Positions 5,582-12,990 of a stretch of 13,142 bases of DNA are shown piece after piece. The DNA lies in the NCBI GenBank assembly GCA_017418765.1, contig JAFOMV010000163.1:1-13142 (forward strand), written 5' to 3'. Origin of the DNA: Ruminococcus sp. GTDB lineage: Bacteria; Bacillota_A; Clostridia; Oscillospirales; Ruminococcaceae. Position 1 is the first letter of the stretch; each line of letters starts with the position of its first letter. Below the pieces are notes generated by a model. The model was not told the DNA's origin. It did no database searches and saw only the letters and a list, made by a program, of their open reading frames with translations. The position numbers were made by a program, and so were the translations under genes.

Positions 5582-5724
5582 CGATGGATATTATCATCTT
5601 AGGAACATATGGTCACACTTATTTTTTATAAGTGATTTCTTCCTTTCACTCCACACGATATCCCGTACGTAAACCTCTGTGGAGTATACAGAGATACTAC
5701 TCCCCTTAGTATCTCTGTTTTTTT
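5575..5724 (+). ncRNA. Candidate small structured RNA upstream of feoB, about 150 nt
   Basis: The transcript predicted from the promoter at 5540-5568 folds into four successive hairpins. They are TCCTA/TAGGA with inner GATG/CATC (5576-5604), CACTTAT/ATAAGTG (5616-5634), ACTCCAC/GTGGAGT (5648-5685), and the terminator stem (5689-5717) with a T run. No RNA family I know fits. A 15-codon frame at 5584-5631 (MDIIILGTYGHTYFL) lies inside, but AGG at 5570-5572 is its only weak ribosome site. The feoB gene has its own promoter after the terminator, so this is more likely a free RNA than a feoB leader. Confidence 0.5.
5689..5724 (+). terminator. Strong intrinsic terminator of the candidate small RNA
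   Basis: An 11-pair perfect stem, CAGAGATACTA (5689-5699) with TAGTATCTCTG (5707-5717), has a seven-base loop and is followed by seven T (5718-5724). It stands between two promoters and belongs to no annotated gene upstream on this strand. Confidence 0.9.
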
Positions 5725-5757
5725 ATATTTAAGTTATCATATGCAAACTGTAAAATA

Positions 5758-5786
5758 AGGACAAATAAGTCAGAATGTGCTATAAT
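5758..5786 (+). promoter_or_regulatory. Sigma-A promoter of feoB
   Basis: AGGACA (5758-5763), a 17-base spacer, and a consensus TATAAT (5781-5786) preceded by TGC, an extended -10. The predicted start near 5793 leaves a leader of about 25 bases with the AGAGG ribosome site. I saw no clear Fur box around it. Confidence 0.7.
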
Positions 5787-5817
5787 AAAAAGGAATATGT
5801 AAAAAAGAGGTTATAGT

Positions 5818-8163
5818 ATGACTTTAAAAGAACTGAAAACAGGCGAAAGCGCTGTTATCGAAGCTGTCGGAGGCAAAGGCGCATTAAGACAGCACTTCCT
5901 CGATATGGGCGTTATCCCGGGAGCTATGGTCACACTTGAAAAGCTTGCTCCTATGGGTGACCCTATGGAGCTTCGCATACACGGCTACTCACTAACGCTG
6001 AGGCTTGCCGATGCAGATAATATTACCATTGGTCACGTGAGCAAGGCCGCTGAAACAAAACCGCAGAAGAAACAAAAGAAAAAGACCAGCCATCCCGGTC
6101 TTGGTGAAGGTGGTATATTCCATGCCGAGGACGACGGTGATCCGCTCCCCGATGATACTGAACTGACATTTGCACTCGTGGGAAACCAGAACTGCGGCAA
6201 GACGACATTATTCAACCGTCTTACAGGCTCAAACCAGCACGTAGGCAACTTCCCTGGAGTTACCGTTGACCGAAAGGATGGTCCGATAAAGGGGTGCCCA
6301 CATACACTTGTCACTGATCTTCCGGGTATCTACTCAATGTCCCCGTACAGCAGCGAGGAGATAGTTTCACGTAATTTCGTACTCAATGAAAAACCCAAAG
6401 CAATAATCAACATCGTTGACGCTACAAATATCGAGCGAAATCTTTACCTCACCATGCAGCTTCTTGAGATGGATATTCCTATGGTCGTGGCACTGAACAT
6501 GATGGACGAAGTAAGCGGCAACGGCGGCTCCATTGACATTAATTATATGGAACAGCTTCTGGGAGTTCCTGTTGTTCCCATTTCTGCTTCAAAAAACAAA
6601 GGCGTTGACGAGCTTATCGATCACGCTGTACATATCGCTCATTATCAGGAACACCCGGTCAAGCAGGATCTCTGCGATGAACGGCACAAAAACGGAGCAG
6701 TACACAGATGTCTTCATGGTATAATAGCCCTTACCGAAGATCATGCCGCAAAGGCTGGCATCCCCGTAAGATTTGCAGCAAGCAAGCTTGTAGAAGGCGA
6801 TGAGCTCATCCTTGAACAGCTTGATCTTGATGATAACGAAAAGGAAATGCTGGAACACATCATCAGCCAGATGGAAAAAGAACGCGGACTTGACCGAAGT
6901 GCCGCTATTGCCGATATGCGTTTCGCATTCATCCACCGCATCTGTGAAGATACGGTTGTAAAACCTCACGAGAGCAAAGAGACCATCAGAAGCCGCAGGA
7001 TAGACAAGTTCCTTACAGGAAAATACACAGCTATCCCCTCTTTCATTGTTATAATGGTCCTGGTATTTCTGCTGACCTTCAACGTCATAGGCGCATGGCT
7101 TCAGGGACTTCTTGAAGCAGGTGTAGAGGGACTAACCGCAGCGACAGACAGACTTCTCGACAGCATGAACATAAACAGCACCATTCACGGACTGATTATC
7201 GACGGTATATTTGCAGGCGTAGGAAGTGTTCTCAGTTTCCTACCAATAATAGTCACTCTGTTTTTCTTCCTTTCACTTCTCGAAGACAGCGGATATATCG
7301 CAAGAGTAGCATTTGTGATGGACAAGCTTCTGCGTAAAATAGGACTTTCAGGACGAAGCATAGTTCCGCTTCTTATCGGATTCGGCTGCACCGTACCTGC
7401 TGTAATGTCAACAAGAACTCTCCCCAGTGAGCGTGACAGAAAAATGACGATTCTCCTGACGCCATTTGTCAGCTGTACTGCAAAACTTCCCATCTACGCT
7501 TTTTTCGTCAGCGCATTCTTTCCGAAACAGGGAGGTCTTGTTATGGCAGGTCTTTATGTATTCGGAATAATCGCCGGCGTGATAACTGCCCTTTTCTACA
7601 GAAAGACTCTTTTTCGTGGTGAGGCAGTCCCATTTGTAATGGAACTTCCGAACTACCGTCTGCCCAGCGCAAAGAACGTTATCCAGCTTTTATGGGAGAA
7701 AGCCAAGGACTTCTTACAGAGAGCATTTTCCGTTATCCTGATTGCAACGATAGTAGTATGGGTGCTTCAGAATTTCAGTTTCAAATTCAACATGGTAGAT
7801 GATTCGGAAGGCAGTATGCTCGCCATAGCCGCAGGAGTATTCGCTCCCCTGTTCAAACCTCTCGGTCTTGGTGACTGGAGAGTAGTCACCTCTTTCATAA
7901 GCGGATTCATGGCAAAGGAAAGTGTAGTTTCTACGCTGGAAGTCCTTTTCGGAGGACAAGTCGGAACTGCTCTTAGTCAGAGCTCTGCCGCTGCACTTCT
8001 GGTATTCAGCCTGCTTTATACTCCATGTGTGGCTGCAATCGCAGCCGTAAAGCGAGAGCTTGGGAAAAAATGGGCATTCACCATGATAGTATTTCAATGC
8101 GTAGTCGCATGGATCGCTGCATTCGGTGTAAAACTGATATGCACTGCTTTTGGAGTGATATGA
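5818..8163 (+). CDS. feoB: Ferrous iron transporter FeoB with fused N-terminal FeoA domain
   Basis: This 781-residue protein imports Fe(II) across the cytoplasmic membrane. Residues 1-75 form a FeoA SH3-like domain (LDMGVIPGAMV, GYSLTLRL). A Lys-rich linker (81-90) leads to the G-protein domain: P-loop GNQNCGKT (122-129), GNFPGVTVDRK switch region (143-153), DLPG (167-170), NMMD (227-230) and SAS (256-258). A helical region (about 280-395) precedes the membrane part (about 405-781). The latter holds the conserved Cys blocks GFGCTVPAVMSTR (C524), CTAKLPIY (C553) and YTPCVAAIAAVKRE (C737). FeoA and FeoB are often separate genes; here they are one chain. The ATG at 5818 follows AAGAGG. The stop overlaps the next start (TGATG), pairing the transporter with a small Cys-rich membrane protein. 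Iron-dependent control is likely from the family but is not shown by an obvious operator next to its promoter. Confidence 0.96.
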   Translation: MTLKELKTGESAVIEAVGGKGALRQHFLDMGVIPGAMVTLEKLAPMGDPMELRIHGYSLTLRLADADNITIGHVSKAAETKPQKKQKKKTSHPGLGEGGIFHAEDDGDPLPDDTELTFALVGNQNCGKTTLFNRLTGSNQHVGNFPGVTVDRKDGPIKGCPHTLVTDLPGIYSMSPYSSEEIVSRNFVLNEKPKAIINIVDATNIERNLYLTMQLLEMDIPMVVALNMMDEVSGNGGSIDINYMEQLLGVPVVPISASKNKGVDELIDHAVHIAHYQEHPVKQDLCDERHKNGAVHRCLHGIIALTEDHAAKAGIPVRFAASKLVEGDELILEQLDLDDNEKEMLEHIISQMEKERGLDRSAAIADMRFAFIHRICEDTVVKPHESKETIRSRRIDKFLTGKYTAIPSFIVIMVLVFLLTFNVIGAWLQGLLEAGVEGLTAATDRLLDSMNINSTIHGLIIDGIFAGVGSVLSFLPIIVTLFFFLSLLEDSGYIARVAFVMDKLLRKIGLSGRSIVPLLIGFGCTVPAVMSTRTLPSERDRKMTILLTPFVSCTAKLPIYAFFVSAFFPKQGGLVMAGLYVFGIIAGVITALFYRKTLFRGEAVPFVMELPNYRLPSAKNVIQLLWEKAKDFLQRAFSVILIATIVVWVLQNFSFKFNMVDDSEGSMLAIAAGVFAPLFKPLGLGDWRVVTSFISGFMAKESVVSTLEVLFGGQVGTALSQSSAAALLVFSLLYTPCVAAIAAVKRELGKKWAFTMIVFQCVVAWIAAFGVKLICTAFGVI

Positions 8164-8369
8164 TGAATTTATTCGATATTGTACTGCTTCTGCTTATAGC
8201 AATTGCATTTGCAGCGGCAGTACGAAAAGTTATAAGAGACCGCAACAGCGGTAACTGCTGCGGCAATTGCAGCAGCTGCTCCGGTAAGAGTCTCTGCTCT
8301 GCAAAAGGTAAAGCCGATCATTCAAACAGACGTTTGATAAGGCATGAGCCGAATGATCGGTCCAGATGA
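8163..8369 (+). CDS. FeoB-associated Cys-rich membrane protein
   Basis: This is a 68-residue protein with one N-terminal membrane segment (residues about 4-20, LFDIVLLLLIAIAFAAAV) and a basic stretch (RKVIRDR). A Cys cluster follows with C32, C33, C36, C39 and C45, then a basic, His-containing tail. Size, layout and position directly behind feoB match the small FeoB-associated Cys-rich proteins of Firmicutes. Their role is not firmly established; they may occupy the place of FeoC or handle metal at the pore. The chosen ATG (8163) shares its A with the feoB stop (TGATG), and GGAG (8152-8155) sits seven bases before it. The adjacent ATG at 8160 is possible but too close to that ribosome site. 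A longer frame running upstream is an overlap with feoB, not a real extension. Confidence 0.85.
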   Translation: MNLFDIVLLLLIAIAFAAAVRKVIRDRNSGNCCGNCSSCSGKSLCSAKGKADHSNRRLIRHEPNDRSR

Positions 8370-8379
8370 ATATTACAGT

Positions 8380-8414
8380 AAAACAGCCGCCTGCATTATG
8401 CAAGCGGCTGTTTT
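8380..8414. terminator. Bidirectional terminator between feoB operon and surface-protein gene
   Basis: AAAACAGCCGC (8380-8390) pairs perfectly with GCGGCTGTTTT (8404-8414), and TGCA repeats inside the loop can extend it. The arms end in A4 and T4, so the stem works in either direction. It lies between the 3' ends of two convergent transcription units. Confidence 0.82.
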
Positions 8415-8452
8415 GTTAATGAATATGAAATTAGGTGGAATCTTTAATTACC

Positions 8453-11400
8453 TTATTCATCCTTTTTTGAGCGTGTGCAGTAAAGAGCTGTTGCTGCAAG
8501 AGCTATAACTGCCATTACTGTTCCAACACCCTTATCACCTGTCTTAGGTGAATTTGTGCTTCTTGAAGAACCACCTGACGATCTTGATGAACCGCTGTTC
8601 GATGAGCCACTGCTTGAAGATCTTCCTGAAGGAGCACTTGTTGTAGTTGTAGCTGCAGTTGTAGTTGATGTTGTGGTTGTAGTGCCATTTGCGTCTCCGC
8701 CATCAACGATACCTGGGATAGTGCTTGTTGTTGCTTCTCCATTGAGCTGATCTGTAATGTTAGAAGTAGTAGTTGATGTTGAACCGGTTACATCACCGCC
8801 ATCGATAATGCCTGTGCTTGTAGAAGTTGTAATTTCTTCGTTAAGCTGATCGGTCTCTGTTGTTTCAGTTGTGGTCTCAGTTGTTGTTTCTGTGGTTGTT
8901 TCGGTTGTAGTAGTTTCAGTTGTAGTCTCTGTAGAAGTTTCTGTTGATGTAACAATAGCCATATCGACCATTACGATCTCTGCTTCTGAGTATGCTTCAT
9001 CGTTCATGGATACTACCTTGCCGTCTTCTATCACAAATGTGATATCTGTTGCAACTTCATATCCTGTCGGAGCTGCGAGCTCGTGCAGTACGTATGTACC
9101 GTCACCGATCTTAACATTCGTTGGCTCTGTTCCTGATATCCATACCAGTGACTTGCCGCTGTCTGTTACTACCTTTGCTCCTGTTCCCGGCTCGATCATT
9201 CCGTTTGTGAACTCGATGTCGTTGCCGTTCTTGTCCTTACCTGTAAGTGTAAGTCTTGCTCCTTCGATCTCTACGCTGTGTACATCCTGCTTGCAGATCT
9301 TTACTTCTGCTGTTACCGGCTGTGTTGTAGTTGTAGTAGTTGTTGTCATTGTAGTGGTTGTAGTTGTGGTTGTTGTAGTAGTGGTAGTAGTTGTTGTTGT
9401 AGTTGTTTCTGTAGTGGTGGTTGTTGTTTCTGTTGTGGTTGTCGATGTTGTTTCTTCAGTTGTAGATGTTGTTTCTGTTGTGGTTGTTGTAGTTGTGGTA
9501 GTTCTTTCAGCATCGCATATCTCGATCTTTGCATTTTCCTTATCGACTACATAGTATCCGTTTTCATCCGGTTCCTCGCCGTCTCTCTTTATGACCTTGC
9601 TCTCTGCTGATACTACCTTTCCTCCTTTGATCTCGAAGTTCAGTTCTGATGACACTACTTTATATATGTGTCCTCCGTACTCGAAGTCTTCTCCTGTTTC
9701 TTCAAGTGTGTACTTTCCGTCAAGCAGTCCCTTGACTATCTTGGCTGTCTCACCTGATTTCCAGGTTATTCCTATTACCTTTTCTGTTTCATCTACTACG
9801 TTCTGGAATCCCTGCTCTATATTCTGTGCAAGTATTCCTGTCCAGTCTATTGCTGAGTTTGTTAGCTTTAATGTTGCTCCCGGCAGTTCTTCTTCTCCTG
9901 AGAATCCTTTCTTGTCAATGCTCAGGTCAAGTCCTGCTGCCGTTGTTGTGGTTGTTGATGTTGTTTCGGTTGTTGTGCTTGTTGTTTCTGTTGTGGTGGT
10001 CTCTGTTGTTGTAGTTGTTGTTTCGGTTGTGGTTGTTGTTGTCTCTGATGATGTTGTAGTTGTTGAGGTTGTTGTTGTAGTTGTGGTTGTAGTGGTAGTA
10101 GTTGTTGTTGTAGTGGTTGTAGTGGTCGTTGTGGTGGTTGTAGTTGTTGTGGTTGTAGTTGTTGATGTTGTAGTTGCATTAGGTGTATTTACCACCTCGA
10201 TCTCAGGTGTCTCATTACCGCTTGGTGTCCACATAAGCGGCTGACCCTTGACCTCTACTTTGTAATCAGCGAGCTTGTAATTATCGCCGTCAACTTCCAT
10301 TACATAGAAGTAACGTGGTTTAGCAACGCCGTTTTCAACAACGAATGGTTCGATCAATGCTGAATCAGCACTTGTGAGTACCTTTTCAAGATTCTTGGTA
10401 GTATATTTTCCGATATACTTGAAATCCTTAGTTTCATCGCCATCCACATGGAAGGCCTTTGAACCGGTATCTTCAGCGACGCTGGGATCTCTTACGATCT
10501 TGACATCACTGCCGTAATCCTTACCGGCTCTGAGAAGAACGAACTTCATTTCCTTTGACTTATCAGCTTCATCAGTCCAGTTCTTCTTGACCTTGATCTT
10601 CATATCGATCTTATTGGCAAGATTGAATACTCGTGAGTCACCTGATTCATAGTCAACGTAATATGTGCCTTTGTCGCTCTTAACGAAACCGTTATCCATT
10701 TCGGGATTTATCTGGATGAAGTTGCCATCTGCTGAAACGGCTTCCTTTACATAATAGTAATACTTAGGACCGTTTTCATAATCCTGGGGTTTAAGGTTTT
10801 CGTTGTAGTAAACGCCTTCGGATTCTTTATTCTTATCCTTTGTATCATTTGATACTCTTGCGAATCCTTCATCGTTTGTTGTGAATGTACCTATCTTAAC
10901 AAGATCAGCTGCATGTTCGCTTGGCTTATCATAAGGCTTGTCTAAAGGTGTTTTTGTACGATATATCTCGAAATCCACCTTGCTGTTGAAAAGCTTGTTA
11001 TCGCCCTGGAGCTGACTCTGAGGTATCTGTGTTTTTCCCTCCTTATCCACGAACCATTTCTTGCCGACCTCGATCTTCATGACCTTGGTGAAGTTCTGGA
11101 TGTGAAGAACACCGTTGGAATCTCTTGAGGGAGGAAATTCCATATAATTGTATTCGGAAGATGTGTCTCTGTCTACGCCTGCGTCATATACATCATTGTC
11201 ATTCTCATCATAGAAGCTCTGGAGTTCGACAACTCTGTATTCGCCGTATGGCAGGTTATTCCAAGCGAAGTAATAACCCTGTGTGAAATGCTGCGGATGG
11301 TTTTTTCCTTCAAGGTTAAGAACGATATTATTCCACTGATCGTAAACCATATCGATCTGAAGACGATTTGCTCTTGCAACATCATCCTTGCCGACTATCT

Positions 11401-12328
11401 TAGTCTTATCGATGTAGTTACCGTTTTTATCCTTGTAATCCTGCATTTTGCCGTTTACTTCGACCTGAAGTCTGTTAGCTGCTGCAACATTCTTAGATAA
11501 AAGTCCTGCTGTATTCTTATCGACAAACTTGCCATTATCAGCTTTGTAAAAATACCAGTTTGAATATGTTTCCTTGAAATCACCGGGCTTATACTCTGCC
11601 CATGTTCCATCGGCTTTCTTGCGCTGGAGCTGTACCTTGATCTTTTCCTTAGGATGAAGATTTATTTCACTCTCGTTGTGTCCATCCCAACGTTTCTTCA
11701 TTGAAATGTCAAGAGTTTTAGGCTGAACATATTTACCGTAGTTTGGATTACCTTTTCTTTTTTCAATATGCTGCCAATCCTCTTTGGGATCGAGAAAAAT
11801 GTAGAATACCTGATCCTCGTTGGCTGAAACGTGCTGTGCTGAGGTCTTATAACCGTCATTCTTTTTCTCTCCGGGATGACCGAGAGCGTCATCTTTCAGA
11901 TAATAAACATTATATTTATTACGGTCAAAATTAGTTCCGCTTGGCTCAATGGCTACATAATAGCTTGAGTCATTGCCTTCAAATTTTGGGACCTCCCAGA
12001 CGTAATTGTACTGATAACACCAGTCCTTACGTGCAGGAGTACTGTCAACAACGGGTTTTGCAGTAACAGTTTCCTTGATATTATTTGTGCTCTCGCTGTT
12101 TCTGTATTTCAGTGTAAGCTTTGGAACACTGTTAGTGTACGTATGCTCTCCGTCGTCATTGTAGTCACCGAAGATAACACGAGCTTCTATACGAATGTTA
12201 TCATCTTCACCGGCGGCGTTTGCTGACCAGGGGATACCCTCGTGCAGCAGTGGTGTTGCGAATGAGGCAACCGACATGAACGATGAAATAAGACCGCTCA
12301 GCAATCGCTTGCCCAAGGTTTTTTTCAT
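8453..12328 (-). CDS. Large Cna-B-like surface protein with poly-Thr linkers and sortase signal
   Basis: This is a 1291-residue wall-anchored protein. A signal peptide occupies about residues 1-38 (cleavage near SANA). An N-terminal domain (about 42-200, Tyr/Trp-rich) comes before three Cna-B-like beta domains starting KKRW (211), KKWF (423) and KKNW (581). A Thr-rich linker (718-796) includes 32 consecutive Thr. Domain four (800-941, DKKGFSGEEELPGATLKLTN) and domain five (about 1004-1125, with HELAAPTGYEV) look like SpaA/Cna-B isopeptide folds, separated by another Thr linker. The tail has two DQLN...DGGD repeats, a Ser/Gly/Arg-rich stretch, SPKTG (1260-1264), a hydrophobic helix, and RSKKDE. 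Lys and Glu placement suggests internal isopeptide bonds, an inference. No adhesin ligand domain is recognised. The ATG at 12328 has AAGGGTGG upstream. It stands as a single-gene unit. Confidence 0.88.
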   Translation of the reverse strand: MKKTLGKRLLSGLISSFMSVASFATPLLHEGIPWSANAAGEDDNIRIEARVIFGDYNDDGEHTYTNSVPKLTLKYRNSESTNNIKETVTAKPVVDSTPARKDWCYQYNYVWEVPKFEGNDSSYYVAIEPSGTNFDRNKYNVYYLKDDALGHPGEKKNDGYKTSAQHVSANEDQVFYIFLDPKEDWQHIEKRKGNPNYGKYVQPKTLDISMKKRWDGHNESEINLHPKEKIKVQLQRKKADGTWAEYKPGDFKETYSNWYFYKADNGKFVDKNTAGLLSKNVAAANRLQVEVNGKMQDYKDKNGNYIDKTKIVGKDDVARANRLQIDMVYDQWNNIVLNLEGKNHPQHFTQGYYFAWNNLPYGEYRVVELQSFYDENDNDVYDAGVDRDTSSEYNYMEFPPSRDSNGVLHIQNFTKVMKIEVGKKWFVDKEGKTQIPQSQLQGDNKLFNSKVDFEIYRTKTPLDKPYDKPSEHAADLVKIGTFTTNDEGFARVSNDTKDKNKESEGVYYNENLKPQDYENGPKYYYYVKEAVSADGNFIQINPEMDNGFVKSDKGTYYVDYESGDSRVFNLANKIDMKIKVKKNWTDEADKSKEMKFVLLRAGKDYGSDVKIVRDPSVAEDTGSKAFHVDGDETKDFKYIGKYTTKNLEKVLTSADSALIEPFVVENGVAKPRYFYVMEVDGDNYKLADYKVEVKGQPLMWTPSGNETPEIEVVNTPNATTTSTTTTTTTTTTTTTTTTTTTTTTTTTTTTTTTTSTTTTSSETTTTTTETTTTTTETTTTETTSTTTETTSTTTTTAAGLDLSIDKKGFSGEEELPGATLKLTNSAIDWTGILAQNIEQGFQNVVDETEKVIGITWKSGETAKIVKGLLDGKYTLEETGEDFEYGGHIYKVVSSELNFEIKGGKVVSAESKVIKRDGEEPDENGYYVVDKENAKIEICDAERTTTTTTTTTETTSTTEETTSTTTTETTTTTTETTTTTTTTTTTTTTTTTTTMTTTTTTTTQPVTAEVKICKQDVHSVEIEGARLTLTGKDKNGNDIEFTNGMIEPGTGAKVVTDSGKSLVWISGTEPTNVKIGDGTYVLHELAAPTGYEVATDITFVIEDGKVVSMNDEAYSEAEIVMVDMAIVTSTETSTETTTETTTTETTTETTTETTTETTETDQLNEEITTSTSTGIIDGGDVTGSTSTTTSNITDQLNGEATTSTIPGIVDGGDANGTTTTTSTTTAATTTTSAPSGRSSSSGSSNSGSSRSSGGSSRSTNSPKTGDKGVGTVMAVIALAATALYCTRSKKDE
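9321..9510 (-). repeat. Thr-rich linker-coding repeat between Cna-B domains four and five
   Basis: This is an ACN-codon low-complexity stretch with interspersed GAA (Glu) and Ser codons. Its complement reads as GTT/GTA/GTG runs on the plus strand, creating spurious Val-rich frames. Such linkers are normally extended, often glycosylated spacers. Confidence 0.85.
10067..10162 (-). repeat. Run of 32 consecutive threonine codons
   Basis: Every codon is ACN, but the third base is mixed (ACA, ACT, ACC and one ACG), so no short DNA unit repeats exactly. The run corresponds to residues 723-754 and is bounded by Ser codons. It is the purest part of a longer Thr/Ser/Glu linker that extends to about 9941. 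Confidence 0.95.
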
Positions 12329-12429
12329 AAAAAATCCACCCTTCTGTGTGTTTTATTTAAAATCCTGACAGATACTTACAGAACATGTTCGTCCTGTGAT
12401 TGTCTGCCGGAGATTTTACTTATGTAGGC

Positions 12430-12448
12430 TGCCGCAAAGCAAGCGGCA
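12430..12448 (-). other. Hairpin in the leader of the surface-protein gene
   Basis: TGCCGC and GCGGCA arms (12430-12435, 12443-12448) enclose seven bases. No T run follows on either strand, so it is not a terminator. If the weak promoter at 12447-12475 is used, it would sit at the very 5' end of the mRNA, where it could protect the transcript. Confidence 0.45.
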
Positions 12449-12475
12449 TATATACGAATTGTATATATTAATCAA
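12447..12475 (-). promoter_or_regulatory. Possible promoter of the surface-protein gene
   Basis: On the minus strand TTGATT (12475-12470) is followed at 17 bases by TATATG or at 15 bases by TATATA. The match is only moderate and the DNA is AT-rich, so chance resemblance is likely enough to keep this tentative. Confidence 0.35.
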
Positions 12476-12806
12476 AATTCCTCTAATTGGATATTTTTGC
12501 CAATCATAATTAAATACAATCCGTGTTTATATTACATATTATACATCTGTTCAATGTTCAACACAAGTCTGCATTTTTTGAAATGTGTACTAAAATGATA
12601 CTATTTTTCACTTTTGTATGATAAATATTTTATTACAAATACAAAATTTTCTTATAAATATTACTATCTGTAATAAGTATTTATTTAAAATCACTGTATT
12701 TGTTTTTATATTTGTGCATATAATCAAGCACAATGTTAAACTTGATAAGTTTAATCTTTTCATTCATTTCGTCATAACCTCTATAAAAGGGAAACTATTA
12801 TAGTCT
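12476..12806. other. AT-rich intergenic stretch without a credible gene
   Basis: This segment lies between the divergent surface-protein and UDPGP-family genes and is strongly AT-rich. The only longer frame (12618-12803) encodes a biased Ile/Phe/Lys peptide with no ribosome site. An imperfect hairpin (12655-12683) is AT-only in its outer stem. I see no RNA gene, insertion sequence or att-like site. Confidence 0.6.
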
Positions 12807-12903
12807 ATATTGACCATATCCATTTGAGAGTATCTTTTGCTAATGGCGAAAAATAGCGTATTTTACAATATTTTGCGTTAATTGTCATATTGACTATATC
12901 CAT
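12807..12903 (+). repeat. 17-base direct repeat before the UDPGP-family gene
   Basis: ATATTGACCATATCCAT (12807-12823) and ATATTGACTATATCCAT (12887-12903) differ at one base and lie exactly 80 bases apart. The second copy contains the -35 box of the promoter below; the first has no matching -10, so it could be a second regulator site or a decayed duplicate promoter. Confidence 0.8.
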
Positions 12904-12918
12904 GTAATATGTTATAAT
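12890..12918 (+). promoter_or_regulatory. Sigma-A promoter of the UDPGP-family gene
   Basis: TTGACT (12890-12895), 17 bases, TATAAT (12913-12918): near-consensus with ideal spacing, predicting a start near 12925 and a leader of about 65 bases. Confidence 0.82.
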
Positions 12919-12938
12919 GATCTAAAAGTTTTCATTAT

Positions 12939-12973
12939 AGGCAGCGGCTATTGCTTACGCTTTTTCGCTGCCT
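12939..12973 (+). promoter_or_regulatory. Leader hairpin just before the ribosome site
   Basis: AGGCAGCG (12939-12946) pairs with CGCTGCCT (12966-12973) around a 19-base loop. The stem ends five bases before the GGAGG ribosome site (12978-12982) and is not followed by a T run, so it may tune mRNA stability or translation rather than terminate. Confidence 0.5.
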
Positions 12974-12990
12974 TTATGGAGGAAAATGAC

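Noticed and set aside
5584..5631. Short frame MDIIILGTYGHTYFL inside the candidate small RNA.
   Set aside because: Its only possible ribosome site is a three-base AGG at poor spacing, and the region is better explained as structured RNA; a leader peptide is not excluded.
5575..5724. 6S RNA or a feoB riboswitch as explanation for the hairpin series.
   Set aside because: The ends do not pair into the long 6S-like rod, and feoB has its own promoter after the terminator.
9321..10190. Repetitive GTT/GTA stretches considered as a CRISPR array or minisatellite.
   Set aside because: There are no regular repeat-spacer units; the pattern is explained by consecutive Thr codons in an intact reading frame.
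8871..10244. Two long Val-rich plus-strand frames and Gln/Leu-rich minus-strand frames.
   Set aside because: They are low-complexity shadows of the Thr-codon repeats of the surface-protein gene.
12618..12803. A 61-residue frame in the AT-rich intergenic region.
   Set aside because: No ribosome site, biased AT-driven composition and no recognisable feature.
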